A stretch of DNA of 64,000 nt from Streptomyces sp. NBC_00154. Lineage in GTDB: Bacteria; Actinomycetota; Actinomycetes; Streptomycetales; Streptomycetaceae. The translations under genes and the position numbers were made by a program. Location of the stretch: contig NZ_JAPEMI010000001.1 in the NCBI RefSeq assembly GCF_026342835.1, forward strand, positions 7,632,501 through 7,696,500, read 5' to 3'. Numbering within the stretch: the stretch's first letter is position 1; the number at the start of each line of letters is the position of its first letter. Shown piece after piece: positions 1 to 10,200 of the stretch. The notes beneath the pieces were generated by a model. It was given only the letters and a program-made list of their open reading frames with translations, was not told the DNA's origin and did not search any database.

Positions 1-550
1 TCGGACAAGTTGCCGGCGGCCCAGCTCGACCACGAGGTGGCCGAAGGTCTCAGGCGGAAGCAGGGTCGGCTTCGAGGGCGCGATAGAGGCGTCGGTCCAG
101 ATTCCCCCGCGGTCCTGCTCCACGTCGTTCTCCCGGGCTTCCGAGAGTGCCGAGCGCTGGGCCCGCGACTACCTGTCCAGAATCCGCTCCAAGAGCACCT
201 CCTCGCACGCCCGCCAGCACGTCAACGGCCTCGCCAAGGTCGCGGAGACCCTGCGCGCTCCTCGACGCCGAGCGCACCCGTCGGGTGGTCGGCTCGGTCC
301 ACGTCCCTTTCGGCACCTGCTCCGAGCCCTCGAACGTCGCCGCCGGTGGAGGCACCTGCCCGCTGCGCGGGCTGCGACCACTTCGCCACCGACGCCTCCT
401 ACCTCCCCGAACTCCGTGCTACCTCGACGGCCTGCTACGTACAGGGGGAGAAGCTGCGGTCGATGACCGAGGGTTACGACTGGGCCCGCGCCGAGGTCAC
501 CCCGTCCGAGGGGGATCGCCCGCGTCCGGCGCCTGGTCCGTCGTGTGAGT
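1..550 (+). pseudogene. Degenerate tyrosine-type integrase/recombinase remnant
   Basis: No single frame is intact, but pieces of an integrase-like protein can be read by switching frame. One segment near 145-235 reads SERWARDYLSRIRSKS followed by HARQHVNG. A second near 350-420 reads RCAGCDHFATDASYLPELR, a cysteine-containing segment I associate with C-terminal parts of actinobacterial site-specific integrases. A third near 460-515 reads MTEGYDWARAEVTPSE. Several indels separate the pieces and the window cuts the left end. It is probably a dead integration module. The family call rests on remembered motifs, not on an alignment. Confidence 0.45.
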
Positions 551-589
551 GGGTGGGTTGGTGTCGGTGGGTTGGGTGTCATCCGTGTG

Positions 590-960
590 GTGAGGGATAT
601 CAGCGCGCCGCTGCGCGGGCTTTGTCGCTTGTGTCGCCCTCCCGTGACCGGGTCTTGGCACGCCAGGTAGTGGTGCGTCGTCTGCTCGCTCTGGATGAGT
701 CCGGCAAGCTGGCGTCTGTGCATGTGCGGATCGCCGCCGATACGGCGGGGGCCTGTGTATGTACGGTGTGGCGCTGGCTGGCCGTGGCCCTTGCGTCGGG
801 GTGTGCTGAGACGACGTCGCTGCGGCGTGGTGGTTTCGCGTTCACCAACGAGTTATGGGCCCAACTGTCTGACCTGGGCGGAAACGTAGCGGCGCTCCAC
901 CGGCAGCTGCATGTTCTTACGTGGCGCCTGCTATGTCGGAAATCGAACTTGGTCGCGGTG
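590..960 (+). pseudogene. N-terminal remnant of a helix-turn-helix transposase
   Basis: A frame through this stretch reads ARQVVVRRLLALDESGKL, then a helix-turn-helix-like segment ending TVWRWLA, then LWAQLSDLGGNVAALHRQL. This resembles the DNA-binding N-terminus of long streptomycete transposases with an rve catalytic core. The catalytic part is absent and the frame runs without a stop into the start of the sigma factor gene. It is a truncated fragment. Confidence 0.4.
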
Positions 961-1063
961 GTGGTTTCCCTGTCTGGGGGAGGGCGTTGGCGTGAACTCG
1001 ATTCCCTGCTCGTGCGGACAGGGATTGACGGGGCCGTGAGAGTCGCCCGGAGATGTGAGACGA

Positions 1064-1687
1064 ATGGAGCCCGATGTGACAGCGCCTTCCCAGACGGGGG
1101 GTCGGCAGGGTCCGGCTGAGGATGCGGTCCTGGTGCTGGAGTCGCGAGGTGATCCGCAGCAGTTTGCCGAACTGTATGACCGGTATGCGCCGGACATCCA
1201 CCGGTACGTTGCCAGGCGTCTGGGGGACTGGCTGGCGGATGACGTGACGGCGGAGACCTTCCTGGTCGCGTTTCGTCGGCGGTATCGCTTCGACCCGGCC
1301 CGGGGGAGCGTTCGCCCGTGGCTGTACGGGATCGCCAGCAATCTGATCGCCGGGCACCGGCGATCAGAGGTGATGCAGTACCGGGTGCTGGCCAGGACAG
1401 CCGTAGACCCGGTGGTTGTGGACTACCACGACAGCACGGACAGCCGGGTCGCCGCCGCGGCAGTTAGCCGCCAGCTCGCCGCCGCGCTCGCTCATCTCTC
1501 CACAGGTGACCGGGATGTGCTGCTGCTGATCGCGTGGGAGTCCTTGTCCTACGACGAAGTGGCCCAGGCGCTGGGCATCCCTATCGGGACGGTCCGCTCC
1601 CGGTTGAACCGCGCGCGCAAGAAGGCACGGAAAGCACTCGGTGGCTTTGACCCCACCACGGCATGCGAGGAGTTCACCCGTGGATGA
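1064..1687 (+). CDS. ECF-type RNA polymerase sigma factor
   Basis: This 207-residue protein has both sigma regions of the extracytoplasmic-function class. Region 2 lies about residues 35-100 (DRYAPDIHRYVARRLGDWL, then TAETFLVAFRR and WLYGIASNLIAGHRR). Region 4 lies about 140-195 (LSTGDRDVLLLIAWESLSYD, then IPIGTVRSRLNRARKKARK). It should direct RNA polymerase to a small set of promoters. I start at ATG 1064 because a GGAG lies about 11 bases upstream; GTG 1055 would leave almost no spacing. The stop overlaps the next gene's GTG by 8 bases, so the two are translationally coupled. Confidence 0.92.
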   Translation: MEPDVTAPSQTGGRQGPAEDAVLVLESRGDPQQFAELYDRYAPDIHRYVARRLGDWLADDVTAETFLVAFRRRYRFDPARGSVRPWLYGIASNLIAGHRRSEVMQYRVLARTAVDPVVVDYHDSTDSRVAAAAVSRQLAAALAHLSTGDRDVLLLIAWESLSYDEVAQALGIPIGTVRSRLNRARKKARKALGGFDPTTACEEFTRG

Positions 1688-2768
1688 AATGACACTGCTG
1701 CGGCAGATGCGTGCCGAAATGCCCCGCCCGGACAGGGGCCGGCTGGTGACAGGCCGGGAACGGCTGCTGACAGCGATCAGTCAGGAAGCAGCCGAGCATC
1801 GCGCTCCTTCGATCCGGCAGCCTTCCGAAAGGAATGACATGACCTTCAACAAAGAGCGAGACGCCGACGCGTCACCGCTCACCGAAGGCGCCCGCCTCCG
1901 CTCCCGTACTGGTCGCCGACCGGTGCTGCGCATGGCTCTGGCAGCCGCCGCTGCCGTCGCCGTCGCTGCTACCGGGGTGAGCGTCCTCGACGACAGCGCC
2001 CCGGGCACCGTCGCATCGCCGGCCGTTGACTCGCCCCGCATGCAGCCGGTCAACGCAGCAACCGTGCTCAATGCCGCTGCCGTACGTGAGCGTGAACATG
2101 AGAAGGCCGTTGCCCCGCGCGGCGATCAGTTCATCTACACGAAAGAGACCGTGAAGGAGACAGAGCGCAAGTCCGGCACGACTAAGTCCTATGTGGACGA
2201 GAACTGGAAGTCGGTGAACGGCTCCCAGCGCTCGTGGGTCATGGAGATCGGCAAGGGCTGGTGGGCTCCGCCGGCAAAGCGCCACGAGAAAGTCTGGCCG
2301 CCGGCCGACTGGGGCTCCCTCGCAAAGCTGCCCACTGATCCGGAAAAGCTGATCCTTGCCGTGCGGACGCCGGACGGCCCGCCCAAGACACAGCCGAAGT
2401 CGGTTGCCGAAATCAAGAGGGAGGAATGGCCGGACATCCACTTCGCGCTGGCCGGTCTGCTCTACCGGACACCGGTAATGCCCGAGGGGCTGCGGCCTGC
2501 CGCCTTCGAGGCACTCGCCATGATCCCAGGCATTACTGCCACCCCCGGCGTGAAGGACGCCAAGGGGCGGGCTGGTATCGCGGTCTCCTACAAGGATGAC
2601 AGCCAGGAATGGACCTGGGGCACGGTATTCATCTTCGCCAAGGACACGCACGAGTTCCTCGGCTTCAAGAGCACCCGAACCTCCGACAGCGGCGGCGGGA
2701 AGACCTACGACCAGCTCTCCTCCCTCGACAGCTACGCCGTCGTGGACAAGGTCAAGCAGCGCCCGTAG
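1680..2768 (+). CDS. CU044_5270 family protein, membrane-anchored partner of the sigma factor
   Basis: The protein has 362 residues. It begins VDEMTLLRQMRAEMPRPDR, a typical CU044_5270-family N-terminus. A single hydrophobic segment follows near residues 75-100 (VLRMALAAAAAVAVAATGVS), and a long polar extracytoplasmic domain holds most of the rest. Genes of this family usually sit directly behind ECF sigma factors and are thought to be anti-sigma or sensor-like partners; the precise role is unproven. The GTG start lies inside the sigma gene, which supports a two-gene operon. The start is chosen for that overlap and family length. Confidence 0.85.
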   Translation: MDEMTLLRQMRAEMPRPDRGRLVTGRERLLTAISQEAAEHRAPSIRQPSERNDMTFNKERDADASPLTEGARLRSRTGRRPVLRMALAAAAAVAVAATGVSVLDDSAPGTVASPAVDSPRMQPVNAATVLNAAAVREREHEKAVAPRGDQFIYTKETVKETERKSGTTKSYVDENWKSVNGSQRSWVMEIGKGWWAPPAKRHEKVWPPADWGSLAKLPTDPEKLILAVRTPDGPPKTQPKSVAEIKREEWPDIHFALAGLLYRTPVMPEGLRPAAFEALAMIPGITATPGVKDAKGRAGIAVSYKDDSQEWTWGTVFIFAKDTHEFLGFKSTRTSDSGGGKTYDQLSSLDSYAVVDKVKQRP

Positions 2769-2773
2769 TCATA

Positions 2774-2816
2774 GCCGCTGGTCGAGGTGCCGGGAGGCGG
2801 CGCCTCGACCAGCGGC
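2774..2816 (+). terminator. Strong hairpin after the sigma/CU044 operon
   Basis: A perfect 14-bp stem pairs 2774-2787 with 2803-2816 and can extend inward by four more pairs including one G-U. It begins 6 bases after the stop codon. There is no clear T-run, which is common for actinobacterial terminators. It probably ends the upstream operon. Confidence 0.7.
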
Positions 2817-2863
2817 GCGAGTACCCACGGCAATTCCTGGCCCGGCCGGCCACATGTGTTTGT

Positions 2864-2894
2864 GCAGGGGGGGCCTGGAAGCAGGCCCCCCTGC
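2864..2894 (+). terminator. Second hairpin, GC-rich
   Basis: About 12 bp of G-rich against C-rich stem (2864-2876 with 2883-2894, one bulged G) closes a six-base loop. It lies between the sigma operon and the response-regulator remnant and could back up the first hairpin. Confidence 0.5.
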
Positions 2895-2915
2895 TGGACT
2901 GGAACTGGAGACCAG

Positions 2916-3180
2916 ATGCCCCGCGTTCTCGTGCTGGAGGATGATGAGAAGCCATCGGCGAAACCCTCTCCTACCTGCTACGCAGGGAGGGCTTCGAGAC
3001 CGGTGTCGCCATCACTGGTCCGAATGCACTGCAGCAGTTCCACAGCGACGGGGCCGACCTGATCCTCCTGGACTGGGTCCTGCCCGGCCTCTCCGGACTC
3101 GAGGTGTGCCGCGAACTGCGCCACATCTCAAACGTCCCGGTCATCATGGTCACCGACAAGGTCGAGTCCACGTACAAGAA
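2916..3180 (+). pseudogene. Broken response regulator (receiver domain)
   Basis: Starting at ATG 2916, the frame reads MPRVLVLEDDE, the acidic start of a two-component receiver domain. A frameshift near 2950 moves the rest to another frame: LSYLLRREGFETGVAITGP, then DLILLDWVLPGLSGLEVCR with the phospho-acceptor Asp, then VPVIMVTDK with the conserved Thr. The similarity stops at the first CRISPR-like repeat near 3186, so the DNA-binding domain is gone. No histidine kinase gene is nearby. The break appears to be a deletion joining this gene to the repeat array. Confidence 0.75.
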
Positions 3181-3185
3181 GGACG

Positions 3186-3335
3186 GCTGCTCCCCGCACC
3201 CGCAGGGGATGGTCCCGAGATCGGCACGGTGTTCGCGCCGGCACCCGCCTGCTCCCCGCACCCGCGAGGCCTGCGTCCATGGAGAAGACGGTCGCCGGCC
3301 GCAACTGCTCCCCGCACCCGCGGGGGTCCCCGGTC
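3186..3335. CRISPR. Short degenerate CRISPR array remnant (type I-E-like repeats)
   Basis: Three copies of CTGCTCCCCGCACCCGC start at 3187, 3249 and 3305, giving periods of 62 and 56 bases. That fits a 28-29 bp repeat with 33- and about 27-base spacers. The 3' halves differ (AGGGGATGGTCCC, GAGGCCTGCGTCC and GGGGGTCCCCGG), so the repeats are decaying. The partial palindrome CCCCGC-n-GCGGGG is typical of actinobacterial type I-E repeats. No cas gene is present in the window. The left edge replaces the end of the response regulator. Confidence 0.6.
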
Positions 3336-3432
3336 AGACGCACCGCGTGCCGGTGGACGCGTGGTCACGGAAGAGCTCGCGGAACGCCTCGGGTTCGCCT
3401 GCCCGTATTCGGGTGTGCAATGAGTAGTCCAC
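3334..3432 (-). pseudogene. N-terminal stub of another ECF sigma factor
   Basis: On the minus strand the frame reads VDYSLHTRIRAGEPEAF and then RELFRDHA, matching the first about 25 residues of streptomycete ECF sigma factors. It is then cut where the CRISPR remnant begins. Nothing of sigma region 4 remains, so this is a truncated gene fragment. Confidence 0.5.
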
Positions 3433-3476
3433 GTCAAGCTTTGTCCGGACGGCAGGGCAGGTTCCCGTGGCGTGCG

Positions 3477-3686
3477 TCACACGGTCAGGAAACATGGGGC
3501 TCCGCTGGGTAGTCCGTGACCGGGCGCAGCGCACCACGCTGCGGGGTCGACGACAAGAGCCGTGCCGGTGCTCTCGTCCCAGGTCTCGACAGCCACGGTG
3601 CGCCCGATCGCGGACTCCGTGCCGTTGAAGATGGCGAGCCAGCCCGTCAGGTTGAAGTAGCGCATGGGCAACATCGTCTCCCACAC
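3477..3686 (-). CDS. Small hypothetical protein, possibly a remnant
   Basis: A short minus-strand frame encodes up to 69 residues including MRYFNLTGWLAIFNGTESA and TVAVETWDESTGTALVVD. Codon use looks protein-like (third-position GC) for most of its length, but the C-terminus (PGHGLPSGAPCFLTV) looks like run-on sequence. It sits just upstream of the sigma stub and on the same strand. I do not recognise the family. Confidence 0.4.
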   Translation of the reverse strand: MWETMLPMRYFNLTGWLAIFNGTESAIGRTVAVETWDESTGTALVVDPAAWCAAPGHGLPSGAPCFLTV

Positions 3687-3729
3687 TCAACGTCGCCGTC
3701 TGGCCGGCCGCTTGTAGAAGGCACCTCGG

Positions 3730-4230
3730 CTACACCGGCTTTAGGAGATCGGCGGTCTCGGCGTACACCTCCGGTTCTCCCGGCCGGCGGACAACGACGT
3801 TGCCGAGCAGCGCCATCCAGCCTCCGGGAAAGAGCGCGTCGTGCGCTCGCTGCCAACCAATCGACGGGTCGACCCAGGGCCACGCCGACGCACCCACGAG
3901 GACATCGAAGCGTCCACCGCGGTCGTCCCACTCCTCAAACGTCGACGTCTCGACTTCGACCTTCCGGAAGGTGGCGATCCGTTGGCGAGCGAGTGCAGCC
4001 ATTTCCGCTCCTGGCTCGATGGCGGTCACTGAGCAGCCGAGCACTGCCAGCGAACGCGTCGCCTGACCGCTACCGCAGCCCACCTCAAGCACCGACGACC
4101 TTTCGTCCCTGCCGGTGACGGTGACGAGGTCCGCGAACAACTCGTCAGGATATCCCGGCCGAACCCGGTAGTTGAGCTCCGGCACCTCGTTGAATACCCG
4201 TCCGAGGTCACGTTGATTCGGGCTTGTCAT
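3730..4230 (-). CDS. Truncated class I SAM-dependent methyltransferase
   Basis: Starting at ATG 4230, the 166-residue product carries the Rossmann motif I VLEVGCGSGQATRSLA near residue 45, then VTAIEPGAEM (motif II acidic residue), and FDVLVGASAWPWVDP (motif IV). It should transfer a methyl group from S-adenosylmethionine to an unknown substrate. Family members of this type are usually about 250 residues. This one stops at ADLLKPV, just after the end of the catalytic core, so the C-terminal substrate-lid part is missing and activity is doubtful. Confidence 0.75.
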   Translation of the reverse strand: MTSPNQRDLGRVFNEVPELNYRVRPGYPDELFADLVTVTGRDERSSVLEVGCGSGQATRSLAVLGCSVTAIEPGAEMAALARQRIATFRKVEVETSTFEEWDDRGGRFDVLVGASAWPWVDPSIGWQRAHDALFPGGWMALLGNVVVRRPGEPEVYAETADLLKPV

Positions 4231-4962
4231 CGCACCATCCTGCCGAGACGTCGCCGACGTGCCGAACCCGGGAAAGGACCGGCGAAGCGCTGCACAATCC
4301 CGACCCCAACTCTGCACCTTTGTTCGGTAGTTGCGAGTCACATCACACCGTTCGGTGACGCCATTCACCTCGGCCGACGGCGCCAGGATCTGGGTGAAAT
4401 ACGGGATCGGGTAATCCTGCGACGGGACGGTGTGGCGCGCCACGTCAGCGTGCCGGTATGGGGGCCGTGGTTTTGGGATTCCTGTCCTGTCGGCCAGAGC
4501 ACTGCGTCAGCAAGGCATCCGACAGTGCGGAGAGCACGCACGTGGCTCAGACCAGGCCGGATGAGGTTACCGGCCAGGAGAGGGTGATGGTGCGGATCGC
4601 GTCGGTGAGCGGATCGAGGCCAGCCCGACAGGCGGCTCCTTCGGGACGGGACACACGTAATTCCTGACGGTCCACGTCGCGCTGACAGTGTCGCGGCGGC
4701 GTGCGGGCGACGCGTGTCGCTAATGAGACATGTCGCAGGTACGACACCCGGCACTAGTGACGCTTCAGGCACTGTTAGCCAATCCTTTCGGAGGGTTTTA
4801 CCTCTAGCCGTACGCATCGTGTTTTTTACAGCGCAGTAATCGCCCCCACAGCGGCCACATATGGCCTATCCACGCCGTCAGTTCCAACCGAGCAGCGCCG
4901 AACGCCCCCTACCCAAGCTGTTCGCCGGCCGCCATCCAGTGGCCGCCGCAGAAGGAGTCCGA
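4231..4962. other. Long intergenic region upstream of the protease pair
   Basis: About 730 bases without a convincing gene. Frames here lack coherent codon bias. It must hold the promoters for the methyltransferase (minus) and the metalloprotease (plus). A loose inverted repeat (GTGTCG at 4714 and CGACAC at 4742) is present, but I cannot assign a regulator. Confidence 0.4.
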
Positions 4963-7221
4963 GTGAGACGATCCCCTCGCAAGTCGGTTGCAGGCGCGCT
5001 GATAGCTGGCGCAACGGTGCTCGCTGTCACCGCGTCGTCCGGCACCGCGATGGCCGGTACGCCCCAGGCACACGCCAGTGCGGTCCGGGTCCAGCCCCGG
5101 GCAGGCGCACTGCCCGTCCAGCTCTCAGCCGCGGAGCAGGCGAGGCTCCTCGGAGCGGCTCTGGCGGACCGAGCGGCCACCGCCCGGTCGCTGCACCTGG
5201 GAGCACAGGAACAGCTGGTCCCCAAGTCGGTCCTCAAGGACGCCGATGGCTCCGTGCACACCCGCTACGAGCGCACCTTCGCGGGACTCCCGGTCCTCGG
5301 CGGCGACTTGATCGTGCACACGGCTGCCGACGGGACCTCGAAAGGGGCCGACAAGGCCACCAACGCGCGCATCAGCGTGCCGAGCATCACCGCGACCCGT
5401 TCCGCCGCTTCGGCGAAAACCCTCGCGATCGGCCGCGCCAAGGCCAAAGGGGCCACCAGCCCGACGGTAACCAGCTCCCGCAAGGTGGTCTGGGCGGCCT
5501 CCGGAGCCCCGGTCCTGGCCTGGGAGTCCGTGGTCGGCGGTCTACAGCACGACGGCACCCCGAGCCGGCTGCACGTCATCTCGGATGCGAAGACCGGCGT
5601 CAAGCTGTTCGAGTATCAGGGGATCGAGACCGGCGCCGGCAACAGTGAGTACAGCGGCAAGGTCACCTTGGGGACCACGCTGTCGGGCTCGACGTACAGC
5701 ATGACCGACAACACCCGTGGCGGACACAAGACGTACGACCTGAGCCACGGCGGCTCGGGTACCGGCACCCTGTTCACCAACTCCACCGACACCTGGGGGG
5801 ACGGCTCGCCGTCCAACGCCGAGACCGCCGGTGTGGACGCCGCTTATGGCGCGCAAGTCACCTGGGACTTCTACAAGAACGTGATGGGCCGCAGCGGCAT
5901 CCGCAACGACGGTGTCGCTGCCTACTCCCGCACCCACTTCGGCGTCGGCTATGAGAACGCCTTCTGGGACGACGGCTGCTTCTGCATGACGTACGGTGAC
6001 GGCGCCGGCGACAACCACCCGCTGACCTCAGTCGATGTCGCCGGCCACGAGATGAGTCACGGCGTCACCGCCGCCACGGCGGGTCTGGTGTACGGGGGTG
6101 AGTCCGGTGGTCTCAACGAGGCGACCTCGGACATTTTCGGCACGTCGGTCGAGTTCTACGCCGACAACGCCAGCGATGCCGGCGACTACCTCATCGGCGA
6201 GAAGATCGACCTCTACGGTGACGGCACCCCGCTGCGCTACCAGGACAAGCCCTCGCGGGACGGTATTTCGCCGGACAACTGGTCCCCCAGCCTCGGCAAT
6301 CTGGATGTGCACTACTCCTCCGGCCCGGCGAACCACTTCTTCTACCTGCTGTCCGAGGGCAGCGGCGCGAAGGTGATCAACGGCGTCAGCTACAACAGCC
6401 CCACCGCCGACGGTGTGGCGGTGCCCGGCATCGGCCGGGAGAACGCCGCCAAGCTCTGGTACAAGGCCCTGACCGAGCGCTTCACCTCCACCACCGACTA
6501 CTCGGGCGCCCGTACCCAGACCCTGCAGGCCGCCGCCGACCTGTGGGGCGCCGGCAGCGCCACCTACAAGACGGTCGCCGACACCTGGGCCGCCATCGGC
6601 GTCGTGGCCCGCGTCACGGTCACCAAGCCGGCGGACCAGAACACGGTCGTCAAGACCCCCGTGAGCGTGCAGGTCCAGGCGGGTAGCAACAATCCCGGAG
6701 CGCTGACGTACTCCGCCACCGGCCTACCGGCGGGTCTGTCGATCAACGCGACCACGGGCCTGATCTCCGGCACGCCGACGGGTGTCGGCCTCAGTACCGT
6801 GACGGTCAAGGCCACGGACTCCTTCAAGGTCGCCGGCTCGGCGACCTTCGGCTGGGGTGTCTCCACGGCCGGCGGCAACGTCTTCACGAACACCACCGAC
6901 GTGCAGGTCCCGGACGCCGGCGCGGCCGTGTACTCCCCGATCAAGGTCGCCGGCCGGGCGGGTAACGCGCCGAGCACCCTGGCGGTCGGCGTCAACATCG
7001 TGCACCCCTACCGCGGTGACCTGGTCGTCGACCTGGTCGCCCCGGACGGCAGCCTCTACCACCTGAAGAAGTCCAACGGCTTCGACTCGGCCGCCAACGT
7101 CGTCGCCACCTACACCGTCAATGCCTCCGGTGAGACCGCCAGCGGCACTTGGAAGCTGAAGGTTCAGGACGCGTACCACCTGGACAGCGGCCACATCAAC
7201 AGCTGGAAGCTCACTTTCTGA
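4963..7221 (+). CDS. Secreted M4 (thermolysin-like) metallopeptidase with P-domain
   Basis: The start is GTG 4963, preceded by GAAGGAG at 4951-4957; the upstream ATG 4861 lacks such a site. The 752-residue product opens with a signal peptide (VRRSPRKSVAGALIAG, then ASSGTAMAGTPQAHA). An FTP/PepSY-type propeptide follows to about residue 225, then the M4 catalytic domain. Zinc ligands and catalytic residues are H362-E363-x-x-H366 (GHEMSHG) and E386 in GGLNEATSD. Near residues 545-625 is a putative Ig-like domain (SATGLPAGLSINATTGLISG), and the C-terminus is a P/proprotein-convertase domain (FTNTTDVQVPD). It degrades extracellular protein. The S8 protease follows after 77 bases on the same strand. 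Confidence 0.95.
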   Translation: MRRSPRKSVAGALIAGATVLAVTASSGTAMAGTPQAHASAVRVQPRAGALPVQLSAAEQARLLGAALADRAATARSLHLGAQEQLVPKSVLKDADGSVHTRYERTFAGLPVLGGDLIVHTAADGTSKGADKATNARISVPSITATRSAASAKTLAIGRAKAKGATSPTVTSSRKVVWAASGAPVLAWESVVGGLQHDGTPSRLHVISDAKTGVKLFEYQGIETGAGNSEYSGKVTLGTTLSGSTYSMTDNTRGGHKTYDLSHGGSGTGTLFTNSTDTWGDGSPSNAETAGVDAAYGAQVTWDFYKNVMGRSGIRNDGVAAYSRTHFGVGYENAFWDDGCFCMTYGDGAGDNHPLTSVDVAGHEMSHGVTAATAGLVYGGESGGLNEATSDIFGTSVEFYADNASDAGDYLIGEKIDLYGDGTPLRYQDKPSRDGISPDNWSPSLGNLDVHYSSGPANHFFYLLSEGSGAKVINGVSYNSPTADGVAVPGIGRENAAKLWYKALTERFTSTTDYSGARTQTLQAAADLWGAGSATYKTVADTWAAIGVVARVTVTKPADQNTVVKTPVSVQVQAGSNNPGALTYSATGLPAGLSINATTGLISGTPTGVGLSTVTVKATDSFKVAGSATFGWGVSTAGGNVFTNTTDVQVPDAGAAVYSPIKVAGRAGNAPSTLAVGVNIVHPYRGDLVVDLVAPDGSLYHLKKSNGFDSAANVVATYTVNASGETASGTWKLKVQDAYHLDSGHINSWKLTF

Positions 7222-7298
7222 GCGGTGCCTCGTCCCCAGCCGGACAGTGCTGGGGATTCCAGCCCGACCATTCCAGCCATACGAGAGGTATCTGACCC

Positions 7299-10200
7299 AT
7301 GCTCAAATTCCGCCTGAAGGCGGCAATATCAGCGGGATTGATGCTGGTTGCCGGAGCCGTGCCAGCCGCGTTCGGGGCGCAGCCGGACCGCACCGGGACC
7401 GCCACCCCGCCCACCGCCGCGCCGGCGGCCCACTCCGCGACCGTACGGCTGGTGACTGGCGACCGGGTGACCGTGACGACGCTGCCCGGCGGCCGGCACA
7501 CCGCGTCGGTGCAGCCCGGCCCCGGACGCGAGCACGTCCCCTTCCGGACGCTGGAGGGGGACGACAAGGCACTGACCGTGATGCCGTTCGACGCCCAAGG
7601 GCTGGTGTCCGCAGGAACCCTCGACCGACGCCTGTTCGATGTGACGGCCCTGATCGCCGATGGCTACGACGAGGCGCACACCACCGCGCTGCCACTGATC
7701 GTCTCCTCGCAGCCGGTACCGTCACGGGCCGGAGCCAGAGTCACGGCGCAGGCGTCGAAGGCCGCCACGGCCACGGCCGACCGGCTCGTGGCGCTCAAGG
7801 CGGCCGCGACCCCCTCTCGCGACCTGGAGAGCATCCACGCGCGATCGCTGCGGATCGCCGACCACGACCTGGGCACGTTCTGGAAGACACTGAACCCGGG
7901 CGGATCCTCGGACGCCGCCCGCGCGGCGGTCACCCCGCGGATCTCACTGGACGGCAAGGTGAAGGCGCTGCTGGACCGCAGCACCGCGCAGATCAACGCC
8001 CCCACCGCGTGGAAGGCGGGCTACGAGGGCCAGGGCGTCAAGGTGGCCGTGCTGGACACCGGCGTTGACGTCACTCACCCCGACCTCGCCGGGCGCATCA
8101 CGCAGGCCAAGGACTTCTCCGGCAGTGGGAACACCGGTGATCACTTCGGCCACGGCACGCACGTCGCCTCGATCGTCGGCGGCAGCGGCGCGGCGTCCAG
8201 CGGGACCCGCCGCGGTGTCGCCCCCAAGGCCGACCTGCTGATCGGCAAGGTCCTGGACGACAACGGCTTCGGCGACGAGTCGGGCATCATCGCCGGCATG
8301 GAGTGGGCGACCGACGAGCACGCCAAGGTCGTCAACATGAGCCTCGGCGCGTCCATCGAGACCGACGGCACCGACCCGCTGAGCGAGGCCGTCAACACCC
8401 TGACCGCCTCCACCGGCACGCTCTTCGTCGTCGCGGCGGGCAACGACGGCCCGGGGACGTCCACCGTCGGCACGCCGGGCGCCGCCGACGCCGCGCTGAC
8501 CGTGGGGGCCGTCGACCGTGACGATTCCCTCGCCCCCTTCTCCAGCCGGGGCCCGCGCTTCGGCGACGGGGCGGTCAAGCCCGACGTGACGGCCCCCGGC
8601 GTCGGCATCGTCGCCGCCCGCGCGGCCGGCACCACCCTGGGCGACCCGGTCGACGCCAACTATGTCTCGCTGTCCGGGACCTCCATGGCCACCCCGCACG
8701 TCGCCGGCGCCGCCGCCCTGCTGGCCCAGCAGCACCCGGACTGGCAGGCGCAGCAGCTCAGGGACGCCCTGACCAGCACCGCCCACGTGGTGCCTGGCAC
8801 CAAGGTGACCGAGCAGGGTGGCGGTCGCATCGACCTCGCCACGGCCATCGGCGCGGTCACGGCCACCGGCTCCGTCACCCTGAACCCGCTGTACATCGGC
8901 GGCGCGGCCCGGCAGCAGCAGACCGCCACCATCCACTACACCAACACAGGCGATCAGCCGCTCACCCTCTCCCTGACGGCCGGCCTGGCCACCGACACCG
9001 GCAGAGCGCTCCCGCCCGGAGTGGTCAGCCTCGGCTCCAGCACCGTACAACTGGCCGCCGGGGCCACCGCCGACGTGCCGCTGCGCACCGACGCAACGCA
9101 CGCCGTCCGCGGCAACTTCTACGGATACGTCACCGCGAAATCCGCGGCCGGCGACGTGGTGGCGCACACCACGGTCTCCCTCGTGGTGCACGCCCCGCAG
9201 CACCGGCTGACCGTGGTCGTCCGGGACCGCAACGGCCAGGTCGTGCCGGGCGCGCTGCCGAACATCTGGAGCCCCGCCGGCTGGGCGCAGTACACCGACA
9301 GGGACGCGGCGGTCGCCGTCGTCGAAGAAGGCACGTACTACCTCAACTCAGGTTTCTACGAAACGACTTCGGACGGTGACCAGGTGGGCGACGTCGTTGT
9401 CCCCGAGGTCAAGGTCACCAAAGACACGACGGTGACGCTGAACGCCGCCGATGTCACGGAGGTGAAGATCCGCACACCGCGCCCCGCCGAGCAGCACGGC
9501 GTCATCAGCACCATGCTGTACCGCCAGATCGACGGTCACGGCCTGCTCCAGGGCGCCCTGTACTTCGACACCGTCAATCATCTCTACGTCAGCCCCACCG
9601 CTCCGGTCACCGACGGTGCCTTCGAGTACACCTCGCGCTGGCAGATGACGGCCCCGCAGCTGCGGGCGAAGATCTCCGGCAGCTCGGAGGGATTCACCCC
9701 GTACTACGAGCCGTTCTCCCCGGTCTTCGGGGACCAGGGCGCGCGGCTGACCGCCGTGGACGCCGGGTCGGTGACGGCGCCCGATCTCCGCAATGTGCGC
9801 GGCAAGCTGGCCGTGGCCCGATACTCCTGGCCCACGGGCGACTATGCCGGGTTCTCGCGGCTCGCGGCTGCGGCCGGGGCGAAAGCGGTGCTCTTCGCCT
9901 GGGAGCCGGCCGGAGGCGCCGCCTGGACCCGGTGGCAACCGGACGGTGACCGCCTGGAGCTGCCCTCGATGCGGACCAACTGGAAGAACGGGGGCGCCCT
10001 GCTGGATCGCATCAAGAAGGGCACCACGACGCTGGAGTTCTCCGGCACGGTGCACAGCCCGTATCTGTACGATGTGATGCCGGTCTCGAAGGGCTCCATC
10101 CCCCAGCAGATGGTCTACACCGTCTCGGATCGCAACACCGCGCAGGTCCGCGCCACCTACACCCGCACCGGCGCCTCGACCTGGGCAAGCGAGCAGCGGT

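Noticed and set aside
3150-3437. Minus-strand protein containing PRGCGEQ repeats
   Set aside because: The peptide repeats come from the CRISPR-like DNA repeats, a known source of false protein calls.
4365-4817. 150-codon minus-strand frame upstream of the metalloprotease
   Set aside because: No motif, poor codon bias, and it overlaps the expected promoter region.
7944-9203. 419-codon minus-strand frame over the subtilase catalytic domain
   Set aside because: Shadow of the protease; Gly/Arg/Val-rich and lacking a ribosome site.
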